The notes beneath the pieces were generated by a model. The model searched no databases. It saw only the letters and a program-made list of their open reading frames with translations, and had not been told where the DNA came from. Positions 1-8,625 of a stretch of DNA of 64,000 nt are shown piece by piece. Within the stretch, counting starts at the first letter, position 1, and each line of letters opens with the position of its first letter. Made by a program: the position numbers and the translations under genes. Source of the DNA: Halobacteriovoraceae bacterium (GTDB lineage Bacteria > Bdellovibrionota > Bacteriovoracia > Bacteriovoracales > Bacteriovoracaceae); assembly GCA_020635115.1 (NCBI GenBank), contig JACKAK010000004.1, positions 124,001 through 188,000 on the forward strand, read 5' to 3'.

Positions 1-447
1 ATTGGCCACTCCAATGAGTAAGCTTGTAATTGTTTTTTTTTGCGGAGCTTGAGTATGTGTATCAATTTGAATATTGGGAGGACTCAATTCACCCTTTTGT
101 CTTATATTTGATTTATCGTTTTCTATTTTATTTTCAGTGATAAAAAATCTAAAACCTCTAAAGCATCTGTGAAGGCCATCTTTGGTTTTTTCACAATGAG
201 TTCTTAGTGGTGAAATTGTTTTCTCTCTTCCATCGCAGTCGTAGGAGTATTTGCAAAGACCTTCAAACTCTCTGTAAGCTGAATTCATGGCCTCTTCACG
301 TGCTTTTTGTAAAGAAGAGTTCTCAGAGATACCACATACAAAATAAATGTTTTTTTCAATTCGTTGTGATGCTGTCTCTGTGCATAACCAATTGTTTGCA
401 AAAAGAGAAAATGAAAGAATGTAAAATATTATTAACTTCAAATACAT
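1..447 (-). CDS. Exported protein of unknown function, 3' end cut by window edge
   Basis: Reading the minus strand from an ATG at 447 gives an open frame of 149 codons that runs off the window at base 1. The start is preceded by GGAGA at a good distance. Residues 1-15 (MYLKLIIFYILSFSLFANN) form a Sec-type signal peptide. The next part, YFVCGISENSSLQKAREEAMN (21 residues beginning near residue 32, of which the alternating Ala/Glu pattern matters), loosely resembles the start of LPP20/FlgT-like domains, in which a glycine is followed by an Ala-rich helix. Several cysteines follow. A hydrophobic stretch begins at the truncated end. Family assignment is weak; the frame itself is convincing because of its signal peptide and ribosome binding site. 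Confidence 0.7.
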   Translation of the reverse strand, partial: MYLKLIIFYILSFSLFANNWLCTETASQRIEKNIYFVCGISENSSLQKAREEAMNSAYREFEGLCKYSYDCDGREKTISPLRTHCEKTKDGLHRCFRGFRFFITENKIENDKSNIRQKGELSPPNIQIDTHTQAPQKKTITSLLIGVAN

Positions 448-564
448 ATTGCTCTCCAGTCTTTTATAGAATTATGCATATTTGCTGAAATCATATTATA
501 TATGTATGCTTATTGTGAAGTTTAACTTCTGAAATTGAATGGTCAAAATTGAAGGATTTATCAT

Positions 565-1689
565 ATGAGATGTGCAAAGTGTCTTTTGTTGAAAATGGCA
601 GTTTTGTTTTTAATAGCTTCAAAGTGCCTATCTCGAGAAATTGCACTAATTGAACAGCTATACTGGCCAAAAAATATAGAGTCTAAAATAGATTTTGATT
701 CAGCTTCTCGAGCAGAAATACTATTGTTTTATAAAACAATACAAGAGGAGCTTAAATCAAAGAATTTATCAAAAAATATTTCAGTTGAACAAGATAAAAT
801 TGATTATGAATCCATTAAAAAATGGTCAATAAATGTTCAGGAAAAATTGGTAAATCTTTATAAAACAGCTGCAAAATCATGTTCTCATGCAAACGAGATC
901 GCTTGTTCATTTTCTGGTGATCATAAGCAATTTCTCAAATATGCACAAAAATTTTATGAAAATTTAGATGCGCAATATATTCCATGGAAGAAAGCGAGCT
1001 CAAAATTCTATAAGATTTATGCTAGAGAACAAATTCGACTTGCTGCTATTTTTAATAGAGTAAGTAGTGAAGTATTCAGTTTCAACGATTCTGAAATCTT
1101 AGGAGATAAATTCAACGATGGAGAGTTTTTGTTTACTATGGATGATGGCCCAGAGTTTGATCAGATCAATGAGTATACACAACTACTAACCTCATTGGGT
1201 ATTTCTGGGATGTTTTTTGTGATAGGAGATAAGCTATCTAAAACAATTAAAAATTTAGGATTCACAAAAGTGAATAAAATATACTCCAAACATTGCATTG
1301 GTTCTCATGGGAAAATCCATAAACCCCACCCAAAAATTAAAAATTGGAAAGAATCCATCGAGACCACAGAGAAAATAATTAAAAAAATAAATTCCAATCA
1401 AAAAATATATTTTCGCCCACCTTTTGGAGAGAGAAATTCTGAAATCCTAGCATTTGCTAATGAAAAAAAAATGCCAATTATGCTTTGGAATATCGATTCG
1501 CTTGATTGGAACGAATTAGTATCTCCAACACAGTTAATTTCAAGAGTTGAGAAATTAATGCTCCTTTGGCGTCGAGGAATTCTTCTGTTTCATGATGATA
1601 GATTAAAGGCACTTGGATCAGTTAAGGCAATAGATTTATTCGTGAAAAATAATGATTTGAAGTGGTTAGATTGTTCAAAAACACTCTAA
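565..1689 (+). CDS. Exported polysaccharide deacetylase (NodB homology domain)
   Basis: A 374-residue protein with a signal peptide (residues 1-23), a helical N-terminal region, and a carbohydrate esterase family 4 / NodB domain from about residue 185 to 370. The metal-binding and catalytic motifs are visible: TMDDGP near 190 (the DD motif), SHGKIHKPHP near 252 (SHxxxH-type metal ligands), RPPFGER near 283, DSLDW near 312 and ILLFHDD near 340. The family removes N-acetyl or O-acetyl groups from chitooligosaccharides, peptidoglycan or other glycans; the periplasmic location fits a cell-wall substrate, but the exact glycan cannot be read from sequence. The ATG follows AAGGA. The N-terminal 160 residues are not recognised. 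In a predatory bacterium such enzymes modify self or prey peptidoglycan, which is inference here. Confidence 0.85.
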   Translation: MRCAKCLLLKMAVLFLIASKCLSREIALIEQLYWPKNIESKIDFDSASRAEILLFYKTIQEELKSKNLSKNISVEQDKIDYESIKKWSINVQEKLVNLYKTAAKSCSHANEIACSFSGDHKQFLKYAQKFYENLDAQYIPWKKASSKFYKIYAREQIRLAAIFNRVSSEVFSFNDSEILGDKFNDGEFLFTMDDGPEFDQINEYTQLLTSLGISGMFFVIGDKLSKTIKNLGFTKVNKIYSKHCIGSHGKIHKPHPKIKNWKESIETTEKIIKKINSNQKIYFRPPFGERNSEILAFANEKKMPIMLWNIDSLDWNELVSPTQLISRVEKLMLLWRRGILLFHDDRLKALGSVKAIDLFVKNNDLKWLDCSKTL

Positions 1690-1700
1690 AATTAATAAGG

Positions 1701-3302
1701 CTAGTCTTTGCCATACCATCTAACAGAATAAAGATCATGGCGACGATTTTTAAGGACCTGTACAGTACCAGTATTTCTGGCCTCGCTTAAAGTATCTAAT
1801 CTCAAATCGGCCATTGCAATCATTTCAACATTAGGAGTTGTTTCTTGTGCAATACCATCTCTTGAAAAATGAAAATCACATGGAGTGAGTATGCAGCTTT
1901 GTGAATAATGAATGTCCATATTTTTTACTCTAGGTAAATTTCCAACAGACCCACTTAAAACAACATAAATTTCATTTTCTACCGCCCTTGCTTGTGCGCA
2001 ATATCTCACTCGGCAATAACCCTGACGTTCATCAGTAAGAAAAGGTACAAAAAGTATTTTTATTCCTTGATCAACGAGATGGCGAGTGAGTTCAGGAAAT
2101 TCACAGTCATAGCATATTAATACCCCAATCGTTCCACAATCTGTATGAATTGGTTTTAATTCATTACTTCCGGTCATGTTCCACCAATATTTCTCACTTG
2201 GCGTAGGGTGAATTTTAGCTTGTTCATGAATAGAACCATCGCGTAAACAAATGAAAGAAGTGTTGTGAATATGATTATTTTTATCTTTAGTGGGATGACT
2301 GCCTGCAATTATATTCACATTATATTTTAGGGAAAGTTTGTGGAAGAATTTTTTTAATTTTTCGGTATAGGAAGTCATTCTCTCAATGGCCAGATGAGGG
2401 GCGATTTCTTCATTATCCACACTGAGAAGTTGCAAGGAAAATAACTCTGGAAACAATACAAAGTCACATTTGTAGTCACTAACAACATCAATATAGTATT
2501 CTACAAGTTGTTTAAATTCTTCAAAGGATTTAATTTTTCTTTGCCCATATTGAACAGTCGCAACCCGAACAGATGAGACAAAATTTGATGTTATGGATGA
2601 TTTATTTGCTTTTTTATCTTGGTCTTTATCCTCATGTTGAGGATTTTTCCAAAGCATATGGGAAGCATATCCCATAGATTCCTCATCATGGGGTAAATAG
2701 TTTTTGAAATAACCAAGGATTTCAAAACCATTTCTAAGCTGAAATGATAAAACTGGATCTTTAATAGATTTATTGATAACTTTTTCAAAGTATTCATCAA
2801 CTGATTTTAAATCTTTGATTTTTTCTTTGAGGTTTGGAATTCTTCCTGCGAAAACAATTCCCTTTAGTCTTAGAAATTGGCAAAGTTTTTTTCTTTCATT
2901 ATAAAACCGCTGACCAATTTTTAATCTTCTTACGTTAGGATCGACACAGATTTCATAACCATAAAGATATTCTCCATCATCTTCATGAGTAGAACCATAA
3001 CCTCCTCCAGTTATTTCACGCCAGGTGTGGGGTTTTAGACATTTTCTTCCAGAAATTCGTAAAGTTGCGCAGTATCCTACTATTTTACTATTATAGACTG
3101 CTACAAAATGACCTTGGGGAAAATGTGAAATCTGTGCCGCAATCATTCTTTCTGGATAGGGAGGCATATTTTGATAGCTCTTTTCAACGAGGTGAATAAT
3201 ACTACTAACATCTGCTTGCGTGGCATTTCTAATAATAAGTTTGGCCGATGTACTTTTGCTATTTGATTTGCTAGCAATACTTTTTGTGGTTTTTTTCTTC
3301 AT
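1701..3302 (-). CDS. GNAT acetyltransferase - carbon-nitrogen hydrolase fusion
   Basis: A 533-residue two-domain protein. Residues about 20-200 form a GNAT N-acetyltransferase domain. Residues about 245-520 form a nitrilase-superfamily amidohydrolase with the Glu-Lys-Cys triad visible: Glu in FPELFSLQ (near 287), Lys in QAKIHPTPSE (near 355) and Cys in GVLICYDCEFPEL (near 395). The same domain order occurs in Bacillus YhcX-type proteins, so this is a known fusion and not an assembly artefact. The hydrolase half should cleave a C-N bond of an amide, and the GNAT half should transfer an acyl group to an amine, perhaps the same metabolite; the substrate is unknown. A Lys/Ser-rich N-terminal tail of about 20 residues precedes the GNAT domain. 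Monocistronic. Confidence 0.9.
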   Translation of the reverse strand: MKKKTTKSIASKSNSKSTSAKLIIRNATQADVSSIIHLVEKSYQNMPPYPERMIAAQISHFPQGHFVAVYNSKIVGYCATLRISGRKCLKPHTWREITGGGYGSTHEDDGEYLYGYEICVDPNVRRLKIGQRFYNERKKLCQFLRLKGIVFAGRIPNLKEKIKDLKSVDEYFEKVINKSIKDPVLSFQLRNGFEILGYFKNYLPHDEESMGYASHMLWKNPQHEDKDQDKKANKSSITSNFVSSVRVATVQYGQRKIKSFEEFKQLVEYYIDVVSDYKCDFVLFPELFSLQLLSVDNEEIAPHLAIERMTSYTEKLKKFFHKLSLKYNVNIIAGSHPTKDKNNHIHNTSFICLRDGSIHEQAKIHPTPSEKYWWNMTGSNELKPIHTDCGTIGVLICYDCEFPELTRHLVDQGIKILFVPFLTDERQGYCRVRYCAQARAVENEIYVVLSGSVGNLPRVKNMDIHYSQSCILTPCDFHFSRDGIAQETTPNVEMIAMADLRLDTLSEARNTGTVQVLKNRRHDLYSVRWYGKD

Positions 3303-3404
3303 GTCATTTTACTTTAGTTGGAGTTGAATTGAATTCTACCGTAAATCATTTAAAAAAACAGTATCTAAGATTAATGCATGGCAGTGTAGTTTGTTGACTT
3401 AATA

Positions 3405-3794
3405 TTAGTGAGTGAACCTACAAATTGAATCAAAGTAATTTACAGTTAATGAATTATGATTTTCATTTAAACAACCATTTTCAATATATAATTTGGGTAA
3501 AAGAGTGTTATTAAATGTTACCTTATCGCGACAATGAAGATTGTTCTCCCACTGTTGTCCATTTATATGACGTCCAAACCATTCTTTGTAATTTTGTATA
3601 AAATTATTATCTAGTTTTCTTGATAGACCTGTTTCATTTTTACAAACATATTGGCCGTTATTTTTAGAAATATGAATCCAACGTTTTTGATATTTACCAA
3701 TAACTACAATTCTAAGTTCTTCTTTAGAAGAAGAAAAAAGTGAGTTTGTATAGAAAAATGAAAAGAGAGAATAAAAAGTTATTATAATTCGCAT
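3405..3794 (-). CDS. Small exported protein, unknown function
   Basis: 129 residues with an N-terminal hydrophobic signal (residues 1-21, ending near NSLFSSS). The mature part has four cysteines (in QYVCKN, LHCRD, NGCLNE and SICRF), consistent with two disulfides in the periplasm. I recognise no family. Its start overlaps the last 13 bases of the upstream protease gene on the same strand, so the two are probably translated from one message and the protein may act with that protease, for instance as an inhibitor or accessory factor. That role is only a guess from position. Confidence 0.65.
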   Translation of the reverse strand: MRIIITFYSLFSFFYTNSLFSSSKEELRIVVIGKYQKRWIHISKNNGQYVCKNETGLSRKLDNNFIQNYKEWFGRHINGQQWENNLHCRDKVTFNNTLLPKLYIENGCLNENHNSLTVNYFDSICRFTH

Positions 3795-5641
3795 AAACCA
3801 AATCCTTGAATTGATTCTTCATCTCTAAAACAACCTAACATAGTCGATATTTCTTTATTCATATAGGAAAGTCTTCTAATTTTATTGTTACCATGAGATT
3901 CCCTAGAATATTTTTTTTCTAAGATCATGAAATCATCATCAAATTTATTTTCAGGTTCATCGCAGAAAACGGCCACCATTTCTTGAGCAACTTGATATTT
4001 TTGTTTGTCATCTTTGGATTTCATTATGTCTGCAATGACTTTTGCAGACATCCAATCAGCAAAATTTTCAGAAGATTGATCTGCAATTCGTTCACTAATA
4101 AGCATTCCATTCTCATTATTTGTTTCATTGAAATTAATTTTATTGATCATTGCATTTAAATCTCTTGCTCTATTTATAGATTCTTGAAATATTTTATTTT
4201 TTTGCTCTTTTGATAATTCATTGAAAATTCTGGGGTCTTTACTTTTTCCATCACATTTCATAGCCGCTACAAAAAAATCTTCAGTGCTTACTTCTTCAAT
4301 TACATTATTTGGTATTAAAAATCCGGTGCTCTTACGTCTCATCTCTACGGGATTTAAATATACTTCATTGCTTATTTCTTTTCCTTTCCGAAAAACTTTT
4401 TCAGTGGCCAGTTGTGAAAAAAGGTTATAAGTACTAAAATAACTTAATTGAATATCTGTAAATTTAAAAGAAAGCTCCGTCATGAGTTTATTATCCATTG
4501 GGAGAAGCTCTTTTTTGTTTGGCAAAAGGCATCTTGTGAAATTTTCCATTTGATCAGTAGGCCTTACGAGTTCACTATTGATAATTTCAGGTACTTTTGA
4601 AAAAAATTGATTCCATTTTGAACAATCTTTGATTTCTCCATTATTTGACTCTTCAAGTATTCCTTGTATGAGTGGCAAATCATTTAATTTGTCGCTTCTT
4701 TGTCTCTCAGGATCTATTGAGTGGGCCAGTTCATGTGCAATAACTGAGGTTAGAGTTGAATCAGATTGAAAGGCATTCATCATTCCTGCACATACAGTGA
4801 ACTTATTATACTTTGGAGTGTAGTAAGCATTATTCTCTGTAGATTGACATGTCAAATTTGCACTTAGTAAACGAGGGTCAGAATAAGGAAGAGATAGATC
4901 AACACTTTTAATTTTTGATTTCAACTTATTTTTTAGATCTGTAGTAATATTTCTTTGATCAATAACTTTATAGAAACTTTCTTTAATTGAATTATAAATT
5001 TTTTCTATACGTTTCCATTGTGGGGATTCTTTGTATTTTGCTTCAAGTATTTTGTTTGTGATTTCATAGTTTACAGTTAATAGTTTTTCCAGATCGTTAT
5101 TTGATAGATCTTGGCCCTTAGTATTCTCTAATTCAGGGTAGATCTCGTCCTGTCTTCTAGTTATTATTTTCCCAATTTCTTTAGAAATATCCTCCATTGC
5201 TTCTTCTAAACTTTCTTTCCACTTTTTAGTGGAACTTTCGTTTTTGAGAATTGTGCGTTCTCGTTCAATAAGATCTTTAAGTTTCTTATTATTTTTTAAT
5301 AGACTCGGAAATTTTTCAAAAGAATCAACAAACACTTTTTCATCTATTAATAAAATTTGGGAAACTTCACTCACTTTACTATCACCGATATTAAATGAAC
5401 TTCCATTACGAATGAGATTTCCATTATTTGTAGAATTCCAAAGAGTATCACAAAAATTTTCAACGATTGAAGAACAGTTCTCTTTCGAACCTTCATTACA
5501 TTTCTCTGGACAGCCTATTTCTGGAGGCAAAAGCGAATTGCTGGCCTTATTTGAAACTTGATTAATATCTGTAATTTTTAACTCTTCAGCAAACAACTTA
5601 GATATTAATAAGTAAGCAGTAATCAGGAGAAGAAACTTCAT
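3782..5641 (-). CDS. Exported zinc metalloprotease-like protein (HExxH)
   Basis: I place the start at the ATG at 5641, because residues MKFLLLITAYLLISKLFAEE form a clean signal peptide; an upstream in-frame start at 5728 would bury it. The mature protein is about 600 residues. IAHELAHSID near residue 302 is an HExxH zinc motif, and a later stretch, ERIADQSSENFADW near 545, supplies candidate acidic third-ligand residues of the gluzincin type (compare the ENxAD arrangement of M13 proteases). The region before the active site is helical and charged; two Cys-rich stretches lie near the N-terminus (CPEKCNEG, ENCSSI). The substrate is unknown. It overlaps the small downstream gene, suggesting an operon. 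The protease call rests on the motif and spacing, not on a full family match. Confidence 0.7.
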   Translation of the reverse strand: MKFLLLITAYLLISKLFAEELKITDINQVSNKASNSLLPPEIGCPEKCNEGSKENCSSIVENFCDTLWNSTNNGNLIRNGSSFNIGDSKVSEVSQILLIDEKVFVDSFEKFPSLLKNNKKLKDLIERERTILKNESSTKKWKESLEEAMEDISKEIGKIITRRQDEIYPELENTKGQDLSNNDLEKLLTVNYEITNKILEAKYKESPQWKRIEKIYNSIKESFYKVIDQRNITTDLKNKLKSKIKSVDLSLPYSDPRLLSANLTCQSTENNAYYTPKYNKFTVCAGMMNAFQSDSTLTSVIAHELAHSIDPERQRSDKLNDLPLIQGILEESNNGEIKDCSKWNQFFSKVPEIINSELVRPTDQMENFTRCLLPNKKELLPMDNKLMTELSFKFTDIQLSYFSTYNLFSQLATEKVFRKGKEISNEVYLNPVEMRRKSTGFLIPNNVIEEVSTEDFFVAAMKCDGKSKDPRIFNELSKEQKNKIFQESINRARDLNAMINKINFNETNNENGMLISERIADQSSENFADWMSAKVIADIMKSKDDKQKYQVAQEMVAVFCDEPENKFDDDFMILEKKYSRESHGNNKIRRLSYMNKEISTMLGCFRDEESIQGFGLCEL

Positions 5642-5722
5642 ATATTCAACCTTGAATAATATTCTTAATTTGATTCCATAGCTAATTGTAAAATGGATGT
5701 AGTTTTTGAACAATTTAAAAAA

Positions 5723-5799
5723 TGGCACAGCCGGCAGGATTCGAACCTGCGACCTAGCGCTTAGAAGGCGCTTGCTCTATCCAGCTGAGCTACGGCTGC
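5723..5799 (-). tRNA. tRNA-Arg (anticodon TCT)
   Basis: A complete cloverleaf of 77 bases including an encoded CCA. The acceptor stem is GCAGCCG/CGGCTGT (a G-U closing pair), the anticodon arm reads CGCCT-TCT-AAGCG with anticodon TCT, and the T arm contains GGTTCGAATCC. It decodes AGA, the arginine codon expected to be common in this AT-rich genome. It lies 12 bases downstream of a hairpin/T-run on the same strand (see the ncRNA candidate). Confidence 0.97.
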
Positions 5800-5811
5800 A
5801 TTTATAAATAT

Positions 5812-5884
5812 AAAAAAGATAACTGCCAGAAAAGCTGAGGCCCATTAGATTCAATGGGGTGTAACCTTACTTGGCAGTTAGGAG
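5812..5884 (-). ncRNA. Candidate small structured RNA (or tRNA-Arg leader)
   Basis: On the minus strand a transcript starting near 5884 would begin CUCCUAACUGCC, fold into a long hairpin and end in six U residues. The outer stem is nine perfect pairs (TAACTGCCA at 5880-5872 with TGGCAGTTA at 5828-5820). Inside, AAG/CTT and AGG/CCT segments can extend it, and a terminal six-pair stem CCCATT/AATGGG closes a six-base loop. TC then TTTTTT (5817-5812) follows directly, as in an intrinsic terminator. A strong promoter sits just upstream. The 5' end carries CUCC, complementary to Shine-Dalgarno sequences. It could be an independent sRNA of about 70 nt, or a leader/attenuator for the tRNA that begins 12 bases later. 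No known RNA family was recognised. Confidence 0.55.
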
Positions 5885-5888
5885 GCAA

Positions 5889-5917
5889 AATGTAAGCTTT
5901 TTGCAAAAAACTGTCAA
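5889..5917 (-). promoter_or_regulatory. Sigma-70-type promoter for the small RNA / tRNA-Arg
   Basis: On the minus strand, a perfect -35 TTGACA (5917-5912) is separated by 17 bases from TACATT (5894-5889), which matches the -10 consensus at four of six positions. The predicted start falls at about 5881-5884, immediately before the long hairpin. Confidence 0.6.
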
Positions 5918-5983
5918 GATAACAAAACCAATACATCACTATATTTTTTAAAAAGAGAAATATTTTTGATTCACTGATTAAGT

Positions 5984-6964
5984 GTGTTAAATAGTAAAAA
6001 AAAATGGGAGCGAAGATTGCAAGCAATTGTTTTAAAATCAGCAAAACGTAACTTTGAATGTTTAATAATTGAAAATCATTTAAATGTGAAAGCTGCCGCA
6101 TTTGGAAATCTTCTCAAAAGTGGAAATATCGTTGTAGGAGATAACGTCATTCTTAAACAAGAAAATAATGAATGGATGATTGTAGAAATTCTACCACGTA
6201 AAAATGAAATTTATCGAATGCTCATTAGAGAAAATAAGAAAAAAGTCGTGGCCAGCAATTGTGATGCCATGGTTATCATAAATTCAGTCTCTAAACCCGA
6301 ATACAAAAGAGGACTCTTAGACCGTTTTTTAGTACGTGCTTGCCAATGGGGTATCAAACCTTATGTCGTATTTAATAAAATGGATCAGCTTGATGTCGAA
6401 GGACTAGATATTTATTTCGAGGCCAGTAGATTGTCCAAACTTGGAGCAAAATGCTACGACATCAGTGCAAAAGTAGAAGACTATAATAATAAAGTGCTCA
6501 AGTATGGAATCAATGATCTCGCTAAAGATCTGACCGGAAAGACTGCAATATTGATGGGGCAGTCTGGCGTTGGGAAAAGCAAGACGATCACAAGATTAAA
6601 TGGTGGGAAACAAGTTGCTTTATCCGCTGATGTAGGCAAAAAAGGCAAAGGTGTTCACACTACAACATGGGCCGAAATCATTGATTGTGGATCTTTTTTA
6701 TTCATTGATTCCCCTGGAATTCGCTCCTACTCGCTGGATGATATTAATCCAGATGAATTACTCGAGTATTTTCCCGATTTAGAAGAGATTGCTGTTACGT
6801 GTAAGTTTAGTAATTGTGCTCATCAGGAAGATTCAAAAGGATGCTCATTTTGGTCAGACAAATTCACCGAAAATGAAAAATTATTACTTCACTCCAGACT
6901 TGAGTCATTTTGTCGGATTAAATCTGAAATCTCTCAAACTCCTCAATGGGCCAAAAAATATTGA
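5984..6964 (+). CDS. rsgA: Ribosome small subunit-dependent GTPase A
   Basis: 326 residues with the circularly permuted GTPase order of RsgA (YjeQ). An N-terminal OB-fold (about 10-95) is followed by G4 (NKMDQLD near 128), G5 (DISAK), then the P-loop GQSGVGKSK near 191, G3 DSPG near 246, and a C-terminal zinc finger CKFSNCAHQEDSKGC (Cys-x5-Cys-x-His-x5-Cys) near 272. RsgA assists late 30S subunit maturation in the cytoplasm. The start is a GTG at 5984, since an in-frame stop lies at 5975 and no upstream ATG exists; the ribosome binding site is poor. It is transcribed away from tRNA-Arg. Confidence 0.95.
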   Translation: MLNSKKKWERRLQAIVLKSAKRNFECLIIENHLNVKAAAFGNLLKSGNIVVGDNVILKQENNEWMIVEILPRKNEIYRMLIRENKKKVVASNCDAMVIINSVSKPEYKRGLLDRFLVRACQWGIKPYVVFNKMDQLDVEGLDIYFEASRLSKLGAKCYDISAKVEDYNNKVLKYGINDLAKDLTGKTAILMGQSGVGKSKTITRLNGGKQVALSADVGKKGKGVHTTTWAEIIDCGSFLFIDSPGIRSYSLDDINPDELLEYFPDLEEIAVTCKFSNCAHQEDSKGCSFWSDKFTENEKLLLHSRLESFCRIKSEISQTPQWAKKY

Positions 6965-7037
6965 AAAATATACTCCCTCGCGTTAATCCTGCACGAATGG
7001 TAATCTGTTATCGATAGTCACGTTTCATGGAGGAAAG

Positions 7038-7499
7038 ATGACTGATGATGTGCTAGATTTCCAAAAGAAAAGAGAAGAATCTATTGAGAAAAAAAGAAGA
7101 AACTTTGAGAGGATTCTCTTTCAAAGCACCCTGGGAGCATATAGCGTTGTAGATGATGCTGGAAGTATACACCCTATACAATTAGTTGATATCTCAAGAG
7201 ATGGATGCCTTTTTCAAGTGCCTTGGGATCCTAAACAAGGTGGCCAAAAATTTCAAAAAGATACTGAAATCAATATTAGAATGTACTTTTCAAAAATTGA
7301 ATATATTCCAGTTATATGCCTGGTAAAATATTCAAATGAGTATGTTGATGAATCCGGCCAGGTTTATCTACGTTATGGCGCCGAATTTGACAAAACAACG
7401 ACTTCTTTCCAGGCCATGGAAAGTTTTATTGAATTTCTCTACAAGTTTGCTGAACACTCTGCCATTGATAAAGGTGATAAAAAAGTCTTCTTTATTTAA
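7038..7499 (+). CDS. PilZ domain protein
   Basis: 153 residues, cytoplasmic. A basic N-terminal stretch (EKKRRNFERILF) offers an arginine pair like the RxxxR part of the PilZ c-di-GMP site, and VDISRDGCLF near residue 55 supplies the D/NxSxxG part. PilZ proteins bind cyclic di-GMP and pass the signal to motility, secretion or polymer synthesis; the output is not visible here. GGAGGAAAG precedes the ATG. The gene is followed, after a 64-base gap, by an unrecognised gene. Confidence 0.8.
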   Translation: MTDDVLDFQKKREESIEKKRRNFERILFQSTLGAYSVVDDAGSIHPIQLVDISRDGCLFQVPWDPKQGGQKFQKDTEINIRMYFSKIEYIPVICLVKYSNEYVDESGQVYLRYGAEFDKTTTSFQAMESFIEFLYKFAEHSAIDKGDKKVFFI

Positions 7500-7563
7500 C
7501 TCTGAGATTGGCGCTTAAGGCCAGTCATGGTATCCAATGACAAGGCCATAAGTGAGGTAAGAA

Positions 7564-8625
7564 GTGAAGCTGGCATTGTTGGGCCAATGTTCTCAAATTT
7601 CAGAGATTTATAAATTTTTAAGTGAAAACACAATTTATGTGTCACATTTTCACTCAGATCAAAACATAGAGGATCAATCTCTATATATTAAGCAGATCGA
7701 CTCTATTCCTCTATCAATTGGAAAAAGATACCTAAAGAAAGAAGAGGTAATACTCAATAGAACTCGTTTGGCCGATCTCTTTCGCGTTCACTACGAGGTT
7801 ATTCCTTGTACAAGTAACTTTGCCAGTACAATTCAAGATAATGAACATATTTTTAACTCACTCCAAGAAACTTACGAAACGTATGAAGACTTTGATATTG
7901 TTATTTCTCTAAGTTCATTTCATAAAGCACCTGTCGATTTGAGAGGAAACCACTTAGGGGTGCTCAACGAGAGAAAATTTCGGTTTAGAGAAAATGTCAA
8001 ATCTATTGGCCAGTTGCCAAGTTCAATTACAAACTTACTAGAACATTCAACAAAATTAATCATTGTTGGAAATGATCCGCACTTAAAAGAAATTGAAGAC
8101 GATCTTATAGAATGGATAAAAAAAAGTAAGAAACATATTGTGACGATTCTCTCTCAAGAGGGCCAATCCTGCTTGGATAAATTATTAAGAAATTCATTTC
8201 AAATCTATGAAGATGAAATTAATAAGTATGAGGAAAGTGTATTTAAATGGAGAGAGCTTGCTGACTTTGAGAAGGCCAAGATCTTAAAACCCATTGAACC
8301 TGTGAATCAAGTTCAACATTTAATAGATTTAATTCCTGTATCTCTAGATGAACTGATTGACCGAAAAGAATGTTTTTTAACATGCGAGGAAAAAAACATC
8401 GATCAAATTGGAGCTACAAAAACAATTCCGTATGACCAAGTGATTATAGCAAATGGTAAAGAATATGGTGATGACTTCTTTAAAAGTTTAAATTACAACA
8501 ATAAAAAGCAAGTCATTCAAGAAGAAGAGCCTGGACTTTATTTTATTGATCTAAATCAGGAGTTAAAGGGCCAGTTAGAAGAAGTCTTGCTGGATTTACA
8601 GAGATATTTTCGGAGAAAAAATTGA
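7564..8625 (+). CDS. Cytoplasmic protein, unknown (possibly degenerate nucleotide-binding oxidoreductase)
   Basis: 353 residues without a signal peptide. The start is GTG with GAGGTAAGAA upstream. The N-terminus MKLALLGQCSQISEIYKFLS and the middle KLIIVGNDPHLKEIEDDL have the strand-loop-helix look of Rossmann folds, and the overall layout (two such segments about 170 residues apart) recalls FAD/NAD(P)-dependent oxidoreductases of the thioredoxin reductase type. The canonical GxGxxG is absent from both, so dinucleotide binding is doubtful. Its stop overlaps the TTG start of the next gene by four bases, so the two are translationally linked. Confidence 0.6.
   Translation: MKLALLGQCSQISEIYKFLSENTIYVSHFHSDQNIEDQSLYIKQIDSIPLSIGKRYLKKEEVILNRTRLADLFRVHYEVIPCTSNFASTIQDNEHIFNSLQETYETYEDFDIVISLSSFHKAPVDLRGNHLGVLNERKFRFRENVKSIGQLPSSITNLLEHSTKLIIVGNDPHLKEIEDDLIEWIKKSKKHIVTILSQEGQSCLDKLLRNSFQIYEDEINKYEESVFKWRELADFEKAKILKPIEPVNQVQHLIDLIPVSLDELIDRKECFLTCEEKNIDQIGATKTIPYDQVIIANGKEYGDDFFKSLNYNNKKQVIQEEEPGLYFIDLNQELKGQLEEVLLDLQRYFRRKN

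Noticed and set aside
207..488. Plus-strand open frame of 93 codons
   Set aside because: It is the antisense of a better-supported minus-strand gene with signal peptide and ribosome binding site.
5820..5893. Possible riboswitch leader of rsgA on the plus strand, including an ATG-TAA start-stop
   Set aside because: The stem can be read on either strand, but the promoter and T-run orientation favour the minus strand, and no known riboswitch consensus (TPP, THF, SAM) fits.
5802..6101. Minus-strand open frame of 99 codons
   Set aside because: It overlaps the promoter/hairpin unit and the 5' end of rsgA and has no ribosome binding site or family.
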